A DNA stretch of 64,000 nucleotides from Mytilus californianus. Its lineage: Eukaryota > Mollusca > Bivalvia > Mytilida > Mytilidae. Below are positions 1-12,895 of this stretch, in pieces. The stretch covers positions 47,619,278-47,683,277 of the forward strand of contig NW_026262701.1 in NCBI RefSeq assembly GCF_021869535.1, in the 5' to 3' direction. The notes beneath the pieces are model-generated. The model had not been told where the DNA came from, did not search any database, and was given only the letters and a program-made list of their open reading frames with translations. Numbering within the stretch: position 1 is the stretch's first letter; every line of letters begins with the position of its first letter. The translations under genes were made by a program, and so were the position numbers.

Positions 1-909
1 AACTATAACAGTAACTACACAATTGCTATTAGAATAAGTATGAAGGAAATATTATCAGGTCTTTACAGACCACATGACACAAAAAAAATCATTGGATGCT
101 ACATACTGGAGTGAGACAATGTGTGTCGACAGGTATAGCGGTTCCTTTTTTGAATACAACACATGTCATGGAATGAGAAATTCACCTTCAGCTTCAAGAA
201 AAAACAACTATGAACTCAGATTGGTAATTTACAATTGTGATTTATTACAATAAAACTATTCCCAAGGTAAATAAAAATGGATATGTGGTAGTTGTAACAA
301 TGAGACAACAAAGCACAAAAATAACGAAAAAAAACAACAAAAACACAAGTAATGCCGATAGTTATTTTGTTAAACAATGTCTGAATTACATACATATAAT
401 AATATTCAGTATAAAAATAATAACGAAACAAACAAAAAAGTATCTATAAAAGAGAACTACAAATCCACATGATAATTAAAAAAAATCTGTTCGACAAGAA
501 TATTATAGTTTACATGGTTTTGTTTCAATCAACGTAATACAGCCAAAAAAACATTCACAATGTTATATTTTGCGTTAGCGATATTTATCTATGACTAGTA
601 TAAATGTATGTACCTTAGGAAAACTGTAAATAGTTATACAGCAAATATCGAAGTGATTTTAAAATTATTTTACACCTTTGCAATCAGCAATTAATCAGCA
701 AAACTTCCACACCCGATTGCAAATTGAGTATGACACATTAGTTTCAAAATATTTTCAAAAACATTCGTGTCAATAATCGTTTCTTAACTATTGGATATAA
801 TATTAAAAGATATAAATAAAAGAATGTATCATTATTTTACATGTTTATGGATAAAAATTGGAAGTTATATTACATTTGACTACTACAACTATTCGAAAAT
901 ATTTTGGTT
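1..909. other. AT-rich stretch, no gene seen
   Basis: No open frame with coding character, splice-site pairing or recognisable repeat was found on either strand. This is the 3' side of the minus-strand gene that ends at 1017. Confidence 0.5.
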
Positions 910-915
910 TTTATT
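910..915 (-). terminator. Poly(A) signal AATAAA of the small secreted-protein gene
   Basis: TTTATT on the plus strand reads AATAAA on the minus strand, about 100 bases beyond the stop codon at 1017-1019. That spacing suits a short 3' UTR. AATAAA is frequent by chance in DNA this AT-rich, so the call rests on its position. Confidence 0.4.
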
Positions 916-1016
916 TTAAAATGTTATATATGGAGAACGCTAAAAACCAGTTCAATAACACAGTCGAATCGGGAGGACAACCTATTTCTAAAGACTATTT
1001 GGCATTATTTGTCAAC

Positions 1017-1902
1017 TTAGAAATTTCTGAAGTTATAAAATTCAGATAAAATCATGCCATAACAAAGACATCTTATATCGGAGAAATGATAATGTTCAGA
1101 GTATACATCTAAAGATGCAGTGGCATCGATCCATTGGTAGCCATTTGAAAATAAGGATACGTTATGCGCTTTTCGAAAATTGATTTTATGTCAAAAAATA
1201 TCCTTCTCAATTTGAATATTGTATATTAAATGCCTTTAACAGTAAGTCACACGTACCTATAAAAACACAAGTTATTTCAATTAAAACATTTGTTTTAGCA
1301 TTAAATATGAAAATAAGAAATATACTCACATTTGTAAAGAACTCCGAAAAGAAAAACGAGAAAGAAAAAAACATACGTGTTTTTACTATTGATGTTTTCC
1401 ATCCTTGCAGATTACCGGAAGAGTAGACGACGCATTTCTTCGTCCAACATCCTTGTTTCCACTCTTGGTTAGGAAAGTAACATACCCCTTTTACGCTGCA
1501 GCCTGGACAACCTTTAACTTGAAGAACAATCATAGTAAATGAAGTTGATTGCGACACTGTCTTTTCAGAATGATAAGCAATAACTAATCATGATCTCCCC
1601 TCTTCTATTGTAAATCTTCCTAAGACAAATTTCAGAATATTTTTGTAAAATTAATTTACGTATTGACCTGCCATTATATGTATCATTTTTAAATTTTAAG
1701 AGCACAAGACACTTCACCAATTTTATTAAGAAATTTGGGCATCAGAACCGTTTTAAACACTAGAAAAGACTTGCACTTTACTAATGAAAAAACTATATAT
1801 ATGTTATGTATATAATACAATATATTTACTTATTCCGGGAATCTCAGACTGAACAATCACGATAACTGCTAGTATAATCAAGCTATATGATAATGTTTTC
1901 AT
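1017..1902 (-). CDS. Small secreted cysteine-rich protein (three exons, VWC-like spacing)
   Basis: This is a three-exon model read on the minus strand. Exon 1 (1902-1830) starts with ATG directly after an acceptor-like TTGCAG, so any 5' UTR lies in an upstream exon. It encodes a classic signal peptide: MKT, then a hydrophobic run LIILAVIVIV, then QSE. It ends before GTAAAT in phase 1. Exon 2 (1517-1377, 141 nt) follows a pyrimidine-rich TTCAAG acceptor, carries the cysteine module (KGCPGC, GVCYF, WKQGCW, TKKC) and ends before GTATGT in phase 1. Exon 3 (1108-1017) follows ATCTTTAG, adds RCLCYG and stops at TAA. All three junctions agree in phase. The product would be about 100 residues with seven cysteines. 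The spacing recalls a von Willebrand factor C or similar single-module extracellular protein, but I do not recognise the exact family. Mature function is unknown. Confidence 0.6.
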
Positions 1903-3651
1903 CTGCAACATAATAAACATATTTTTCTTCATACATTGATATTTCAAATATCTTTAAAGCTTTCATAATCAATAGTTTTTGATACACTGGAATGTGCTTG
2001 TTTCAACGTGAAGGTTCAGATGTCTATTTCAGAAAAAGGTCAACATTTACAACTAAAAAAAACTTTGCATGCACTTCAGTAAACATAATTAACCTCATTT
2101 CACGTTATTTTTAAGTCATAATTATCGAGCAACCTGAAGTAACTTTGAACCAAAACCCAAATACCGTTCACATGCCAAAATAAAAAGAAAAGAAACTTCC
2201 AGTGACCTTGTAGCTACATGTTTGCGCAAGAAACGATACACATAAATAAAAATCATACAGTCTGTCTTTACTACAAACGTCAATTAACTTAAGAATTAAA
2301 TAAAAAAAAAAAAAATAAAAAGTAATAAAATGAAAGAAAGATTAAAAAAAAAAATAGATGGTGTACCTTTACCTTGATGACCTGACATTAATGTACCAAT
2401 GAAAATGAGATACTCTGAATCGTGTCTGGTTTTATACATGTATTTCTCGTAATTAACAGATGTGACGGTAAAGTGACCTTTCAGATGTCAATTTTTCAAT
2501 TTGCAACGTTTGCAAATGACCACAAGGATATATTTATATGTATTAATTAGTAATACCGTTACCATCCAATCCATCATTAAGGGTAAAGACGATTATACAT
2601 GTATATGTGTGTTTCCCATGAAATTTTATTGTTAAAAGAATAACAAAATAATTTTGTTAATTATTCAAACTTATAAAGCAAGTCTTTTTTTATTTTAATA
2701 CTTTGAATTGTTATCATTTAAATGTTGTTACTTTGTTAATCAAAATGATAATCTGCGGAAAAGTTATGTCAACGATTTTAATTAGGCTTGAATAATAATC
2801 AGAGGTAGATAAATTTGTCGACTATCATTATTTTGAAGGAAGTTGAACATTGTCTGCAAATATAAATTGCAGGAATTCTTATCATTTTTATTTTCATGTT
2901 GTTGTTAGGAATATACATGTTATAATGGTCATGCCGTTGGATGTTAAGCAGTCATTAATAAAACATATGCAAACGGCAAAATTAGTATCTACAAATGATA
3001 TATCAACTAGTGGGGGTTTTCAAATAAATATGTTGCAAATACATCTGACTCATATACCCTACAGTCACACAAAGCAAAACATGATTCATGGAAATCGGTT
3101 ATGTTCATAATCATTTACATTAGGATAAATATAGAATCATAGAAATGACGATAAAACAAAACGATGCTAAGTTGTAAATGCCCATTTTATTGTAGATTTC
3201 TTCCTTTACTGTTCTTACTGGGTCCTTCTTATTATTTTATTAAGTGGACATTTTTTTTTCGATGTGCACGTGATTTCAGTGACGTCTCATATTTAAAATA
3301 ATGTACTTTCTACTTCATTTTAATAGAAATAGGGGGACAGGCAATTTACTATATCTAATTCCGAATAAAGAGATTTATCATGAAAATATATCGTGTCTCA
3401 AGCACTGATTTTGACTCTTTTGTATGAAATCTTTTAGTTTAAACATATTTATTTGTCATCATTACAAACATATCATCATACAAAAATAAACTATTATGAT
3501 AAAAATAGGATTCAGAAATAAGCTGTACATAGCTTATATTAATCCGTTTCCTTGAAATACCAACTCCAATTAACGATTTCATAAAAAAAATAGCATGCAA
3601 TGTTACAATGATATGAAAAAAGAATAAGTAAGTAATTACATAACAAAGAAA

Positions 3652-3674
3652 GGAGGGGGGGGGGAGGGGGGGGG
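3652..3674. repeat. G-rich tract
   Basis: A near-continuous G run with single A interruptions, in otherwise AT-rich DNA. Confidence 0.9.
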
Positions 3675-5586
3675 ATTATATATTTTGAAAATAATGAAAA
3701 TTGAAAAAAAAAAATACAACAAAGGAAAAAAACCAAAAAAATACACTTAAAGGGAAACTTCGCAAAAAAATAAAAAATTGATATTATGTCCATTCTGTAT
3801 AAAAAAGCACAAATTCATAAATATTAAAGTTTTATTCTGCTAGATAAGAGATCACCATCGATTTTAAATTTAGAGTATCAATTCTCTGCGTGCGGCCATT
3901 TTGACATCTTCTCAGTTTAGAAACCCCGATATATCTATAAACCACAAAGGACCAAAACCAGCAGTAACCTAACGTAGTCGCATGTATCCGACTAACTAAC
4001 TTGATACGGAAAATGTAATTATTTTTTTAAATAACTATGGTCTGTCGTTTTAAAACTGTTTTTTTCTTTACGAAGTTTTTGAAACAAGAAATTTATATGG
4101 GAATTAGTTAAAAAGTCAAAGTTCAAAGTCATAAATAAGTGTTCCGTGTAAAATCGTTTTCGAAAATCTAATTTGTTCATAATTCTTTTATGTAATAAAC
4201 TTATTTAAATAAATTCGGACCTTCTCTTATCTGATCACCAGCATGGCTAAAGGAATTATTCCCTGAGGTATTGTGAGGTGACACGTCCAGGTATTCAAGC
4301 GATTTCCTGTCGGGTTTAAAAACTCTTATTACACAATTACATAAAGCATGTTCATGCATCGCTTCACTTCTGGGGGTATTGATTAGTGTACACGGCCGAT
4401 AACTTGTAACTTTCCATTTTAAAACTATCAGGTGTAATATACATCTTTGTCTTGCGTGTCCGATAGTGATAAACTAGTCATTACTAAACTCATACGCTTG
4501 TTTATAAATAACATTTCTAGTGTAAAGAATGATTTTTATGAAAATCTAAATAATTCCAAAAAAAGATTTGATAAAATAAAAATCTATTTACATATTTTTC
4601 CAAGGGTAAATTGGGGAAAATGTAGGTATATACTCGTTGTCAATAATGATGGACATTTTGAAACATGAAAAACTATTGATTTAAAAAATACGCACTTGTC
4701 GATCATTGGTTTATACGCCTAGATAGAAAGTTACGGAACTATAGATAGTCGCAATTTAAAATTGTATATTGAATATAAGAAAGAACATCTAGAACCAATT
4801 TGATTTAAATACAGGTCGATATCTAACTTGCTTTGGTTCATCGAAGTTATGGACATAGTAAAATCACAGATTTATATTTCAATTAGATTGTTCTCGAACA
4901 GTTGAAGAAATTCGTCATCATCACAATTGTTGGGTATAATGTATATTAATGTGAACATGGTTCTAATAGAACCTTATGCCAATTTTCCTGTTCCGACATG
5001 CATGTAATATATATGCCACTGGACGTACACTAATGATCCCCAAAAGTTTATTTGAAGAAATAAAGAAACTTCACTGCGGATAGACTGATTGTAGTTGTAT
5101 TAACGTCTGATCAGCTTGAGGGTTGATTAATTTATTACGTTAGCTTGTGGGGGAATAAACCATTCCCACTATTGCACTTATGCATAAAATATTAAATAAG
5201 AGTAATATAAGAGAAAATATAAATACGAAAAGTCGCATATCTGGTAAAAAAAAAGTCTCACCAACTATAGGATTTCACGTACAATTGTCATTATAATCGA
5301 AATAACGGACAGTCATTAAAATACATGCATGTACGCTTTGATAAAAAGGGGTGCCGCAGTTGCATATTATTCATCATAAATCTATTTCAAGTTTATACTT
5401 TCCTGTTATTCTTATCAGTTAACGCAGAGACATGTAACTATACATCTCTAGTTAACGACAATCAACTATATAAATATCTGAATCTGATGTGACTTACAGT
5501 TCATCTCTAGTGGTTCATCTCTTTTTTTTTTTTTTTTTATTTGGGCAGGAACATAACTTTGTTAGATATAATGTTCCCAAGTTTGA

Positions 5587-5614
5587 GGGGGGGGGGGGGG
5601 GGGGGGGGGGGGGG
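5587..5614. repeat. Poly(G) tract, 28 G
   Basis: An uninterrupted run of 28 G. Its length is likely to be unreliable in the assembly. Confidence 0.95.
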
Positions 5615-6129
5615 TTGGAGGTCAAGTCTATCGAAAGTTACAAGTTTCTTGGACGTTGTTTTCTCCTTTCTTTTTTTTTTAGTTCAGTGATTTAAATTGA
5701 GAAAAAATCTAGTCAGAATTTAAATCGTTCCGACAATCCCCCACCTAATACTCCTCTAAAATCATGAATGGTCATGCTTCACAATCATCAGAATTTACTT
5801 TGCATTGGTACATTCTGTATCGGTAGTGATTAACCTTGACATTTCCGGGTATAACAGAGCTACTTGTATATTACCTGTATGTGGTTAGGTACATCGTCCC
5901 ATGAGGTCTTACGTATACAGGTTCACATTTATAATGGTTTCTGATATAACAAGGTTTTATGACATTCACACTTCTGCATGTTATGTATACCAGTTTCTTA
6001 TCTTATTTTCAGACCGAATGAGGATGTGAATATTTTCCAGGAAAAATATTGAGTATCAAAGTATCAAATTAATTTCGGGATTTTTTTCTTTCTTGGTATT
6101 AAATCACAGAAATTTAAAAATAATACTGC

Positions 6130-6300
6130 TTATAGATATAAGAAGATGTGGTATGAGTGCAAATGAGACAACTCTCCATCCAAGTCACAATTTATAAAAG
6201 TAAACCATTATAGGTCAAAGTACGGTCTTCAACACGGAGCCTTGGCTCACACCGAACAGCAATTAAGCTATAAAGGGCCCCAACAAATTACTAGTGTAAA
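6130..6300 (+). mobile_element. Dispersed repeat R1, plus orientation
   Basis: This copy starts AGAAGATGTGGTATGAG and continues through CGGAGCCTTGGCTCACACC to CTAGTGTAAAACC. The second half recurs closely at 35379-35530, and the first part recurs at 30828 and in reverse at 13875 and 31605. I know this motif as very abundant in mussel DNA. Its class (SINE, MITE or other) is not clear from these fragments. Confidence 0.7.
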
Positions 6301-6504
6301 ACCAGGAGTATTTTTGTCAGTTAAGACAGACATATAATTATATGTATATATATGTCTGCGGTATAGACATGGTTTATGAATGAATGATAAGTCTTACAAA
6401 GGTACAAGATATAAAGCACATTGAACATTGATTCCGCCGGTCTGTCTCCATTTAATAAAGGCAAGTTGACGTTAGATTGATTCTGTAAAAAAATTTTAAA
6501 CATC

Positions 6505-7425
6505 GTTGGTCAAATAGCTAAAGTATTTGTTGTGAGATGTAGAATATTTTAATAAGGACATTCCCGATTAGGTAAATGTAGATCGCTTTGGACGGACCAA
6601 ACTATATTAATGTAACTGATAATTTTCTCTGCACATTTAAATATTCAAGGTTACCGATGATAATTCAAAATAGCACAGTTTTTGGTTTATACGCTCGTTT
6701 TTGTGGGCCATTTTTATTTATAAAATTATTTCATTGAAAGTTATTCAGAATTCCGATGTTACAACAAAGTACTCACCCATCTATTTAAAAACTGAGCTAA
6801 CGAAAAATATAAAAAATATATATAACGGCGATTCAGGTATTTTGCCACCATATTCCTCCCCAAATAATTATTTTTTTCTGTCTCAACCCACATTTCTCTT
6901 TTATCATTTTTTTTTATGTTTTTCAAACCGGAAAATAATTTTTGTTCTTAATTATTCGATCTCATTCCAATAAGACAAAGTTGACCTTAAATTTCCTGTC
7001 AACTTTTTAATTATCTTTCTTCAAATGGCTGAAGTATTTATACGTTGTGAGATTTAAAATATTTTGATAAGGACATTAATTCCTGAATATGTAAATAAAG
7101 ATCGCTTTGGACGGACCAAATTATATAATTGCAATTGGTAATTATCTATTTCGAATATTCAAGGTTACCGATTCTAATTTAAAATAGTACAATTTTTAGT
7201 TCATACACTCGTGTTTAGAATGCCATTATTATTTATTCAATTAAATTAATTCAATATTTCATTGTTACAATAATATTCAGCAGTCATAATTCATTTTAAA
7301 CTGAGCTTACGGAAAATATAAAAATATACCACGGCTATCCAGTTATTGTGCCACCATATTACTCCCTTAAAATAATTATATTTCTTTTTTTATTTTCTGT
7401 CTCAAACTATCACTCCCGTTTATCA
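6505..7425. repeat. Diverged tandem duplication, unit about 450-500 bp
   Basis: Unit 1 (about 6505-6960) and unit 2 (about 7015-7425) share a series of blocks in the same order. These are GATCGCTTTGGACGGACCAAA, ATTCAAGGTTACCGAT, AAACTGAGCT, GCCACCATATT and TCTGTCTCAA. Similarity is broken by many indels, so the duplication is old. No coding content is seen. Confidence 0.75.
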
Positions 7426-7429
7426 TTCA

Positions 7430-9298
7430 TACGAAATGATGTTCACACCTGGAACGGTGAACCGTGACGGCTAAAATTCACTGAGTGAAGATCAAAAGAT
7501 TAGAATTACAGAATGCAAACCTTTAAATACCTTGAATTTAACCACGCATTCAACAGGTAGTCACTAAGTGTCACAGTACAATACACATTGTATTTACACG
7601 GTACTAGCGGAAAATGTTTGCTAGACTGAAGTAAAAGGTGAGAATACAAACATGCATTTTTAATACACTATCAGTTAAATATGTTTGTTGAAAATATCCG
7701 TCGGAAAAAAAATTCATCAAAATATTCTATTGTATGATTTACTTTTATTACTATAATGACTATAATCATATCAGAAATCCTTAAAATATAAATCGTACAT
7801 TTTATTTTTAAAAGTTGCACGGCTGATCACTTTACTTTCTTAATTATTAGTTGGTTAATAGCTACGCCAAAAGTCGTCGATGCGCTTTAAATCGCGTTAT
7901 TAGATGGTTAATGAACAAGAATTAAATGAGATTAATTCCACTCCCGGCATGCAAAAAGACTTAAACTACGTCACAGAAGTCAGGAAGTTCGAATAAATAA
8001 AATAAATAATTCCCAATTTTCTTCTTTATTAGTTTTCATATCCAGATAAAACTTGGTGAATATGTTTTTTATGGTATTATGAACATAATAAGATGATAAG
8101 TAAAAAATCGCGAATTTTCCCTTTAAATACTACACAAATGTCAAGATGAGATGCAACTTTCAAAATAGTAAATAACATTTTAACTTGTAAATCTCTTGCA
8201 CTTTAGTAAGAATTTTTGTACTTTTTTCAAAATAATCCTTGTTCTGGTCTAAATTAGGGCTTGTTAGCCAAATAGAAGTAGGTTTGTGTTCAGTATGACT
8301 GGATTTTTAATTGAGAAAATAATTTCATTACGCAATGCGTCAAAATTTCATAATTCAATAGAAAATGAGCTGTAGACTCGATAGTCATATTAACCATATA
8401 CCAAAAGGTATAGGGAATGTGGGGAAAGTATCAAGGATACAGTAACCCAACGACATTTAGGTCGTATTTTGGTTCTGACATGAAAAAGGATAAATTATTT
8501 AAAAAAAAAATCCCCGTATAATGTAGAAATTCATTTCGGAATTCAGAAGCATCTTCCCCGACTTCGGTTCTTCATTCGTGTATCATAATGGTTCTACATT
8601 TCGGTTTTTTGTCGGTTCTCCAAGCTGTTCAACATTTGATTTCCATTTGGCCTCGAGCATCACTTCAAAGCGACATTCATTATTCGAAATGATGTATCAA
8701 TATTTGTACAGTTTACTGTTATTTTAACCAGTGCCAAGGGAACTGCGTTGATACGGGTGATGATTGACTAGTACACGTGGCTTTCACAAGCCCGGTAGCT
8801 CAGAACTTTGGAATTGGAACTGAAAAGCAAACAACGCGTACAAGGAATTTTGCTTTAAAACTAGATTTCGTCTGAACAAATGTTCATTCAAGGAACTACT
8901 ATTCATCCTTAACCTGGCATGCAATATTTGACCCATTTTTGTACCAGTGTCGTAAAAATCTGGACAGTTAATATTTTAGTTTTTTTTATACGACTTTTAA
9001 AAATACTTAAAGACTTAGAATTTCTTTTTTGTTCTGGTAACTTATTTCACAATAATTTAAATCAATTTCGGAAGTATAGCCGTCAATATTATAGTGTAAG
9101 AAGGCGAGTTTTATATATATTCGAGCTAACTTTAATTGACCTCGAACATTGTTTGATGCGGTATTATCTAGTACATTCAGTTTCTCTTCAAACGCTTTAT
9201 CATAACTATTATTATTGGCTTTCCAAACTTTTGGTATCGAGCGTTCTCGATGAAGGTTAATCCAGAAAACACGTGTTGTGAAAGGATATCAATGATTA
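7430..9298. other. No supported gene
   Basis: Only chance ORFs are seen. A stretch at 8791-8815 resembles the 5' arm and A box of a tRNA but has no matching B box (see rejected items). Confidence 0.45.
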
Positions 9299-9420
9299 AC
9301 CCCGTCAAGTATTCATATGCCCGATCTATTGGACCTCGTCATGTATTCATGTGTCCGATCTATGTTTTAGACCTCGTCAGATATTCATGTGCCTGTCCCA
9401 AGGCATGAACCTTGTCAGTG
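9299..9420. repeat. Short minisatellite, about 34-38 bp x 3
   Basis: Three imperfect copies of a CCTCGTCA-type unit with ATTCATGTG and CCGATCTA blocks start near 9300, 9334 and 9372. Confidence 0.6.
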
Positions 9421-9532
9421 GTTATATTTAGCTATAATATCTATATGCTTTTGATTTCTTTCATGACTTTAATGTCCAGTAGATCTTTTATAGTCCCTAT
9501 TAAATGTACAGAGTGACTATTTGTCCGGCTAG

Positions 9533-9778
9533 CATTAATGAGGGTCTGGATGGGGGTCCTTCATTTCTGTATTCTTTCACTTTTTAGGTCATTTTCTCTA
9601 TTCTTTATTTTTTTTTTGCCATTATTCTCTATTATTTAGATCTTAGCACCCCATTATTCTCTATTACTTATTATTTTGTCCTACTTTTCTCTATTCTGTA
9701 TTTTTTTTTTGCCCTTTATTTTGCACATTTTGCCTATTATTCTCTATTATATAAACCCCATCCACACCCTCGTTAATG
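9533..9778. mobile_element. MITE-like element with 24-bp inverted ends
   Basis: The left end (9533-9556) reads CATTAATGAGGGTCTGGATG. The right end, reverse-complemented (9778-9754), reads CATTAACGAGGGTGTGGATG. The interior is a degenerate tandem of ATTATTCTCTATT. No target-site duplication is visible, so the exact borders and superfamily are open. Confidence 0.55.
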
Positions 9779-9889
9779 TATTCACCATGTATCTAGACAT
9801 GAAACGGTATTATGCTCGACATATTGTAGGGAAATTTGCTTTTTTTTTTAAACTAGAATAGTACTAAGCTTTAGAAGTCTTTCGTTTGT

Positions 9890-9945
9890 TTTTTGCTTTT
9901 TTGTTTTTTTTGTTTTTTTTGTTTGTTTTTTTTGTGGTTTAGTTG
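9890..9945. repeat. T-rich low-complexity run, (T)nG
   Basis: A run of T6-9 blocks separated by single G or C. Confidence 0.8.
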
Positions 9946-10048
9946 ATTTTGCATTCCCGTACATCCCACACTTCCTCCATTTCATACTTTTAATGGGTTA
10001 AAAATTATTGTAAACCGATAAAAAAAATGTAGTTATTTTAATATAAAA

Positions 10049-10590
10049 GAGAGGCGGAAGATACCAAGGGGATATTCAAAACTCAAAGATCGAAAAGAAA
10101 CTGGCAACGCCATGACAAAAACCAGAAGACGATGAATAGACAAACAAGTCCACAAAAACTCTACATAGGAAACTAAAGACTCTAGCAGCACGATTCCCAC
10201 CAAAAACTCTACATAGGAAACTATCACGCTAGCAGCACGATTCCCACCAAAAACTCTACATAGGAAACTAAAGACTCTAGCAGCACGATTCCCACCAAAA
10301 ACTCTACTTAGGAAACTAAAAACTCTAGCAGCACGATTCCAACCAAAAACTCTACATAGGAAACTAAAGACTCTAGCAGCACGATTCCCACGACAAACTC
10401 TACATAGGAAACTAAAGACTCTAGCAGCACGATTCCCACCAAAAACTCTACATAGGAAACTATCACTCTAGCAGCACGATTCCCACCAAAAACTCTACAT
10501 AGGAAACTAAAGACTCTAGCAGCACGATTCCCACCAAAAACTCTACATAGGAAACTAAAGACTCTAGCAGCACGATTACCACCAAAAACT
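10049..10590 (+). mobile_element. R2 element copy with internal minisatellite expansion
   Basis: The 5' part (GAGAGGCGGAAGATACCAAG to about 10156) belongs to a family I know from mussels. The following segment matches, in reverse orientation, the R2 copies at 30681 and 37911. In this copy, the segment that is single elsewhere has expanded to nine tandem copies. The 3' part of the family, with GGGTAAGCAGATCC, is missing. Confidence 0.65.
10157..10587 (+). repeat. 48-bp minisatellite, nine copies
   Basis: Units start at 10157, 10205, 10252, 10300, 10348, 10396, 10444, 10491 and 10539. The core blocks are AACTCTACATAGGAAACTAA, AGACTCTAGCAGCACGATT and CCCACCAAA. Two units carry TATCAC in place of the AAAGACT block and are one base shorter, so they share an origin. 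Confidence 0.95.
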
Positions 10591-11098
10591 GTTATACATT
10601 ATATTATGTAATATGATATATAAGTAACATATATTTTTCGTCAAATCTCTTGTAAAACAAATTTTATCATCTATTTAAGTCAAAGATGTAATGATATGAT
10701 ATGGGACTATGATTCAACTTACAAATGTAACAATATAGTCTTATAAATACAATCTGATGTTCACTACTACATGGAACCCCCGAAATAGTTCTCTCAATGT
10801 TCATAATCATTATAGGTAAACCTTTTCCGTGTGACATAAACAGGCTGCAGAATGCCAGAGGTGAATTCTGAGTGAATGACTAATCTACATAAAAACAATC
10901 TGTTACAATAACATAACTTAAATATAAGCTTATAGGCATAAAAGTTTGGTTCCAACACAGTTTAAACAATTCTACAATCCTCATTGTTTAAAAAAAAAAT
11001 TGAAAATTTTCAATAGGTCAGACTTACTGAGTTAAAGTTATCACTAAATTTTATCAATTTGTGTCTTTTAAAATTACCTTTTGTCTTCTTTAAAAATA
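10591..11098. other. No gene seen
   Basis: AT-rich DNA without coding signal or recognised repeat. Confidence 0.45.
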
Positions 11099-11190
11099 TA
11101 ATTGAAAATGGAAACGGGGAATTTGTCAAAGAGACAACAACCCGACCAAAGAGCAAAAAAACAGACCAAGGCGACCAATGGGTCTTCTAG
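11099..11190 (+). mobile_element. Dispersed repeat R3, plus orientation
   Basis: Carries GTCAAAGAGACAACAACCCG followed by ACCAAAGAGCAAAAAA and GACCAATGGGTCTTC. The same order appears at 12807 and 20640 and in reverse at 22951. Confidence 0.7.
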
Positions 11191-12806
11191 ATGATTCTGG
11201 TATACTCTTTAAGAAAGGGAACTGATTCACATATTTTACTATAATCGGTAAGATTTTGAAAATCTTTTACATCAACAGAGGTCCATAGTCGTCGTCTATC
11301 GTCATAACTATTACAACAATATTTTTCTTTGAAACCACATCACAATGTGTAATCTGCAACAAACTTGCATGGCCAAAATCAAAATAAGGGCATATATTTT
11401 TATAAATTATGTCGCTTATCCCTCCTCCCCCAATTAAAAAAATATGGCATCTTGGCAAGAAAACATTATATGGATCAAATCATGTTTGGGCTATTAACTA
11501 AAATTTCAAAATTTCATTGCATATTAACAGACAAAGAAGAAACATCACGTCAAATCAGTCAACACGTCATGATCTACAGATTACATTAAGCTACAGGCAT
11601 CAAGGGGTACAGTTAATTCCAAACAAGTACTCAAAACGTTATGGAATAAAACATTATGCGACTACCCGAAACAAATTCGACTTCCATAAGCTTACTATTA
11701 TGATTTAAACTGTAATTGGTTTTTTTTTTTGTGTACCTGAAAATAGGTTTTTAGGAAATTATTGAATCGTAAACCAAAAATAGAAGGACTTCGTCTGTGT
11801 AAGAACTGTTGGTGGAACATCCACTTTCAATGAAGTTGCATTGAAAAAGAAAAAAAAAAGTTGTATCGTGGCTATTTTCATAAATATAAATTATATTAAT
11901 AAATAATGAATGTTAAAGTTGTTACCCTGAGTTAATCTACTTTTGTTACACGAACCAAGAACTAATATAATAACTCTCAATCAGAAATGCCTTAATAAAA
12001 GGTTAATTTTCACCTTATTGGTCAATCATTTCATTTAAATAAATGATAATAATATATTAATATACCGGACTTCTGACACGACCTTATAACTTCATATATT
12101 CATTTGCCATTTTACATATTTTCACTACATTATATATATTAATAATTGACCAATATGTGTTTAAAAGTAGGCGTCTATCGTATTATAGTGGTCATTTCAC
12201 ACTAACATTTACCTTTTAAAATATGAACCTCATAGCCTCTCTCTTAAAAAAATGTTATACATAATGGAATTATGTCGTACATATTTGCATAGGTGCTTCA
12301 AACTTTTAGCAGTTCGGTAAAAGCTACAAAAAAGCCTTCCCAAATTTCTACTCAAATGACTAACTGTTAAGTTATTCGTGATATACCGAGTTTACACATC
12401 CACTAAAAACGTTGAAATAACATTTATGTCTTATACTTCCAATAAAATCATTTTTTTAATACACTTAAGTTTATGTCCAGATCGAGTTACCGAACTATTT
12501 TGTCTGTGTAGAAATTCATAATGAAAGTTCAAAACACATTTGTTGAGTTTGGAGGATTGCTATATCGGAAGACGGTCTGTATTCCAATAATACTAATTGT
12601 GCACAACTACTTGCTGATTTATTTTTGTACTCGTATAAGGCAGAATTTACACTGAACCTTCTCAAACACAAAAAAAAGAAAGCATCTTGCAGATTTCTTA
12701 AATTTCAACTTCGGATATATTGAGGATGTCCTGCTACTCAATAACCCCCATTTCAATAAGTGTCTACATCTTACATATTCGAGTGATCTTGATATTAATA
12801 AAATAA
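11191..12806. other. No supported gene
   Basis: Short ORFs only. None has splice-site context or recognisable domains. Confidence 0.4.
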
Positions 12807-12895
12807 AGAACGGAAACGGGGAATGTGTCAAAGAGACAACAACCCGACCAAAGAGCAAAAAACAGCCCAAGGCCACCAATGGGTATTAAGAATAC
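12807..12895 (+). mobile_element. Dispersed repeat R3, plus orientation
   Basis: This is the second R3 copy: GGAAACGGGGAATGTGTCAA, then AGAGACAACAACCCGACCAA, AACAGCCCAAGGCCACCAAT and GGGT. Two overlapping short ORFs across it are by-products of the repeat. Confidence 0.7.

Larger units (their letters stand above)
1903..6129. other. Long stretch without supported genes
   Basis: This is the upstream flank of the minus-strand secreted-protein gene. Only short chance ORFs, A/T runs and two G tracts (3652-3674 and 5587-5614) are visible. A 5' UTR exon for the gene may lie here, but I could not fix it. Confidence 0.45.

Noticed and set aside
8791..8830. tRNA-like start GCCCGGTAGCTCAG
   Set aside because: It resembles an A box, but there is no B box at the right distance and no acceptor-stem partner.
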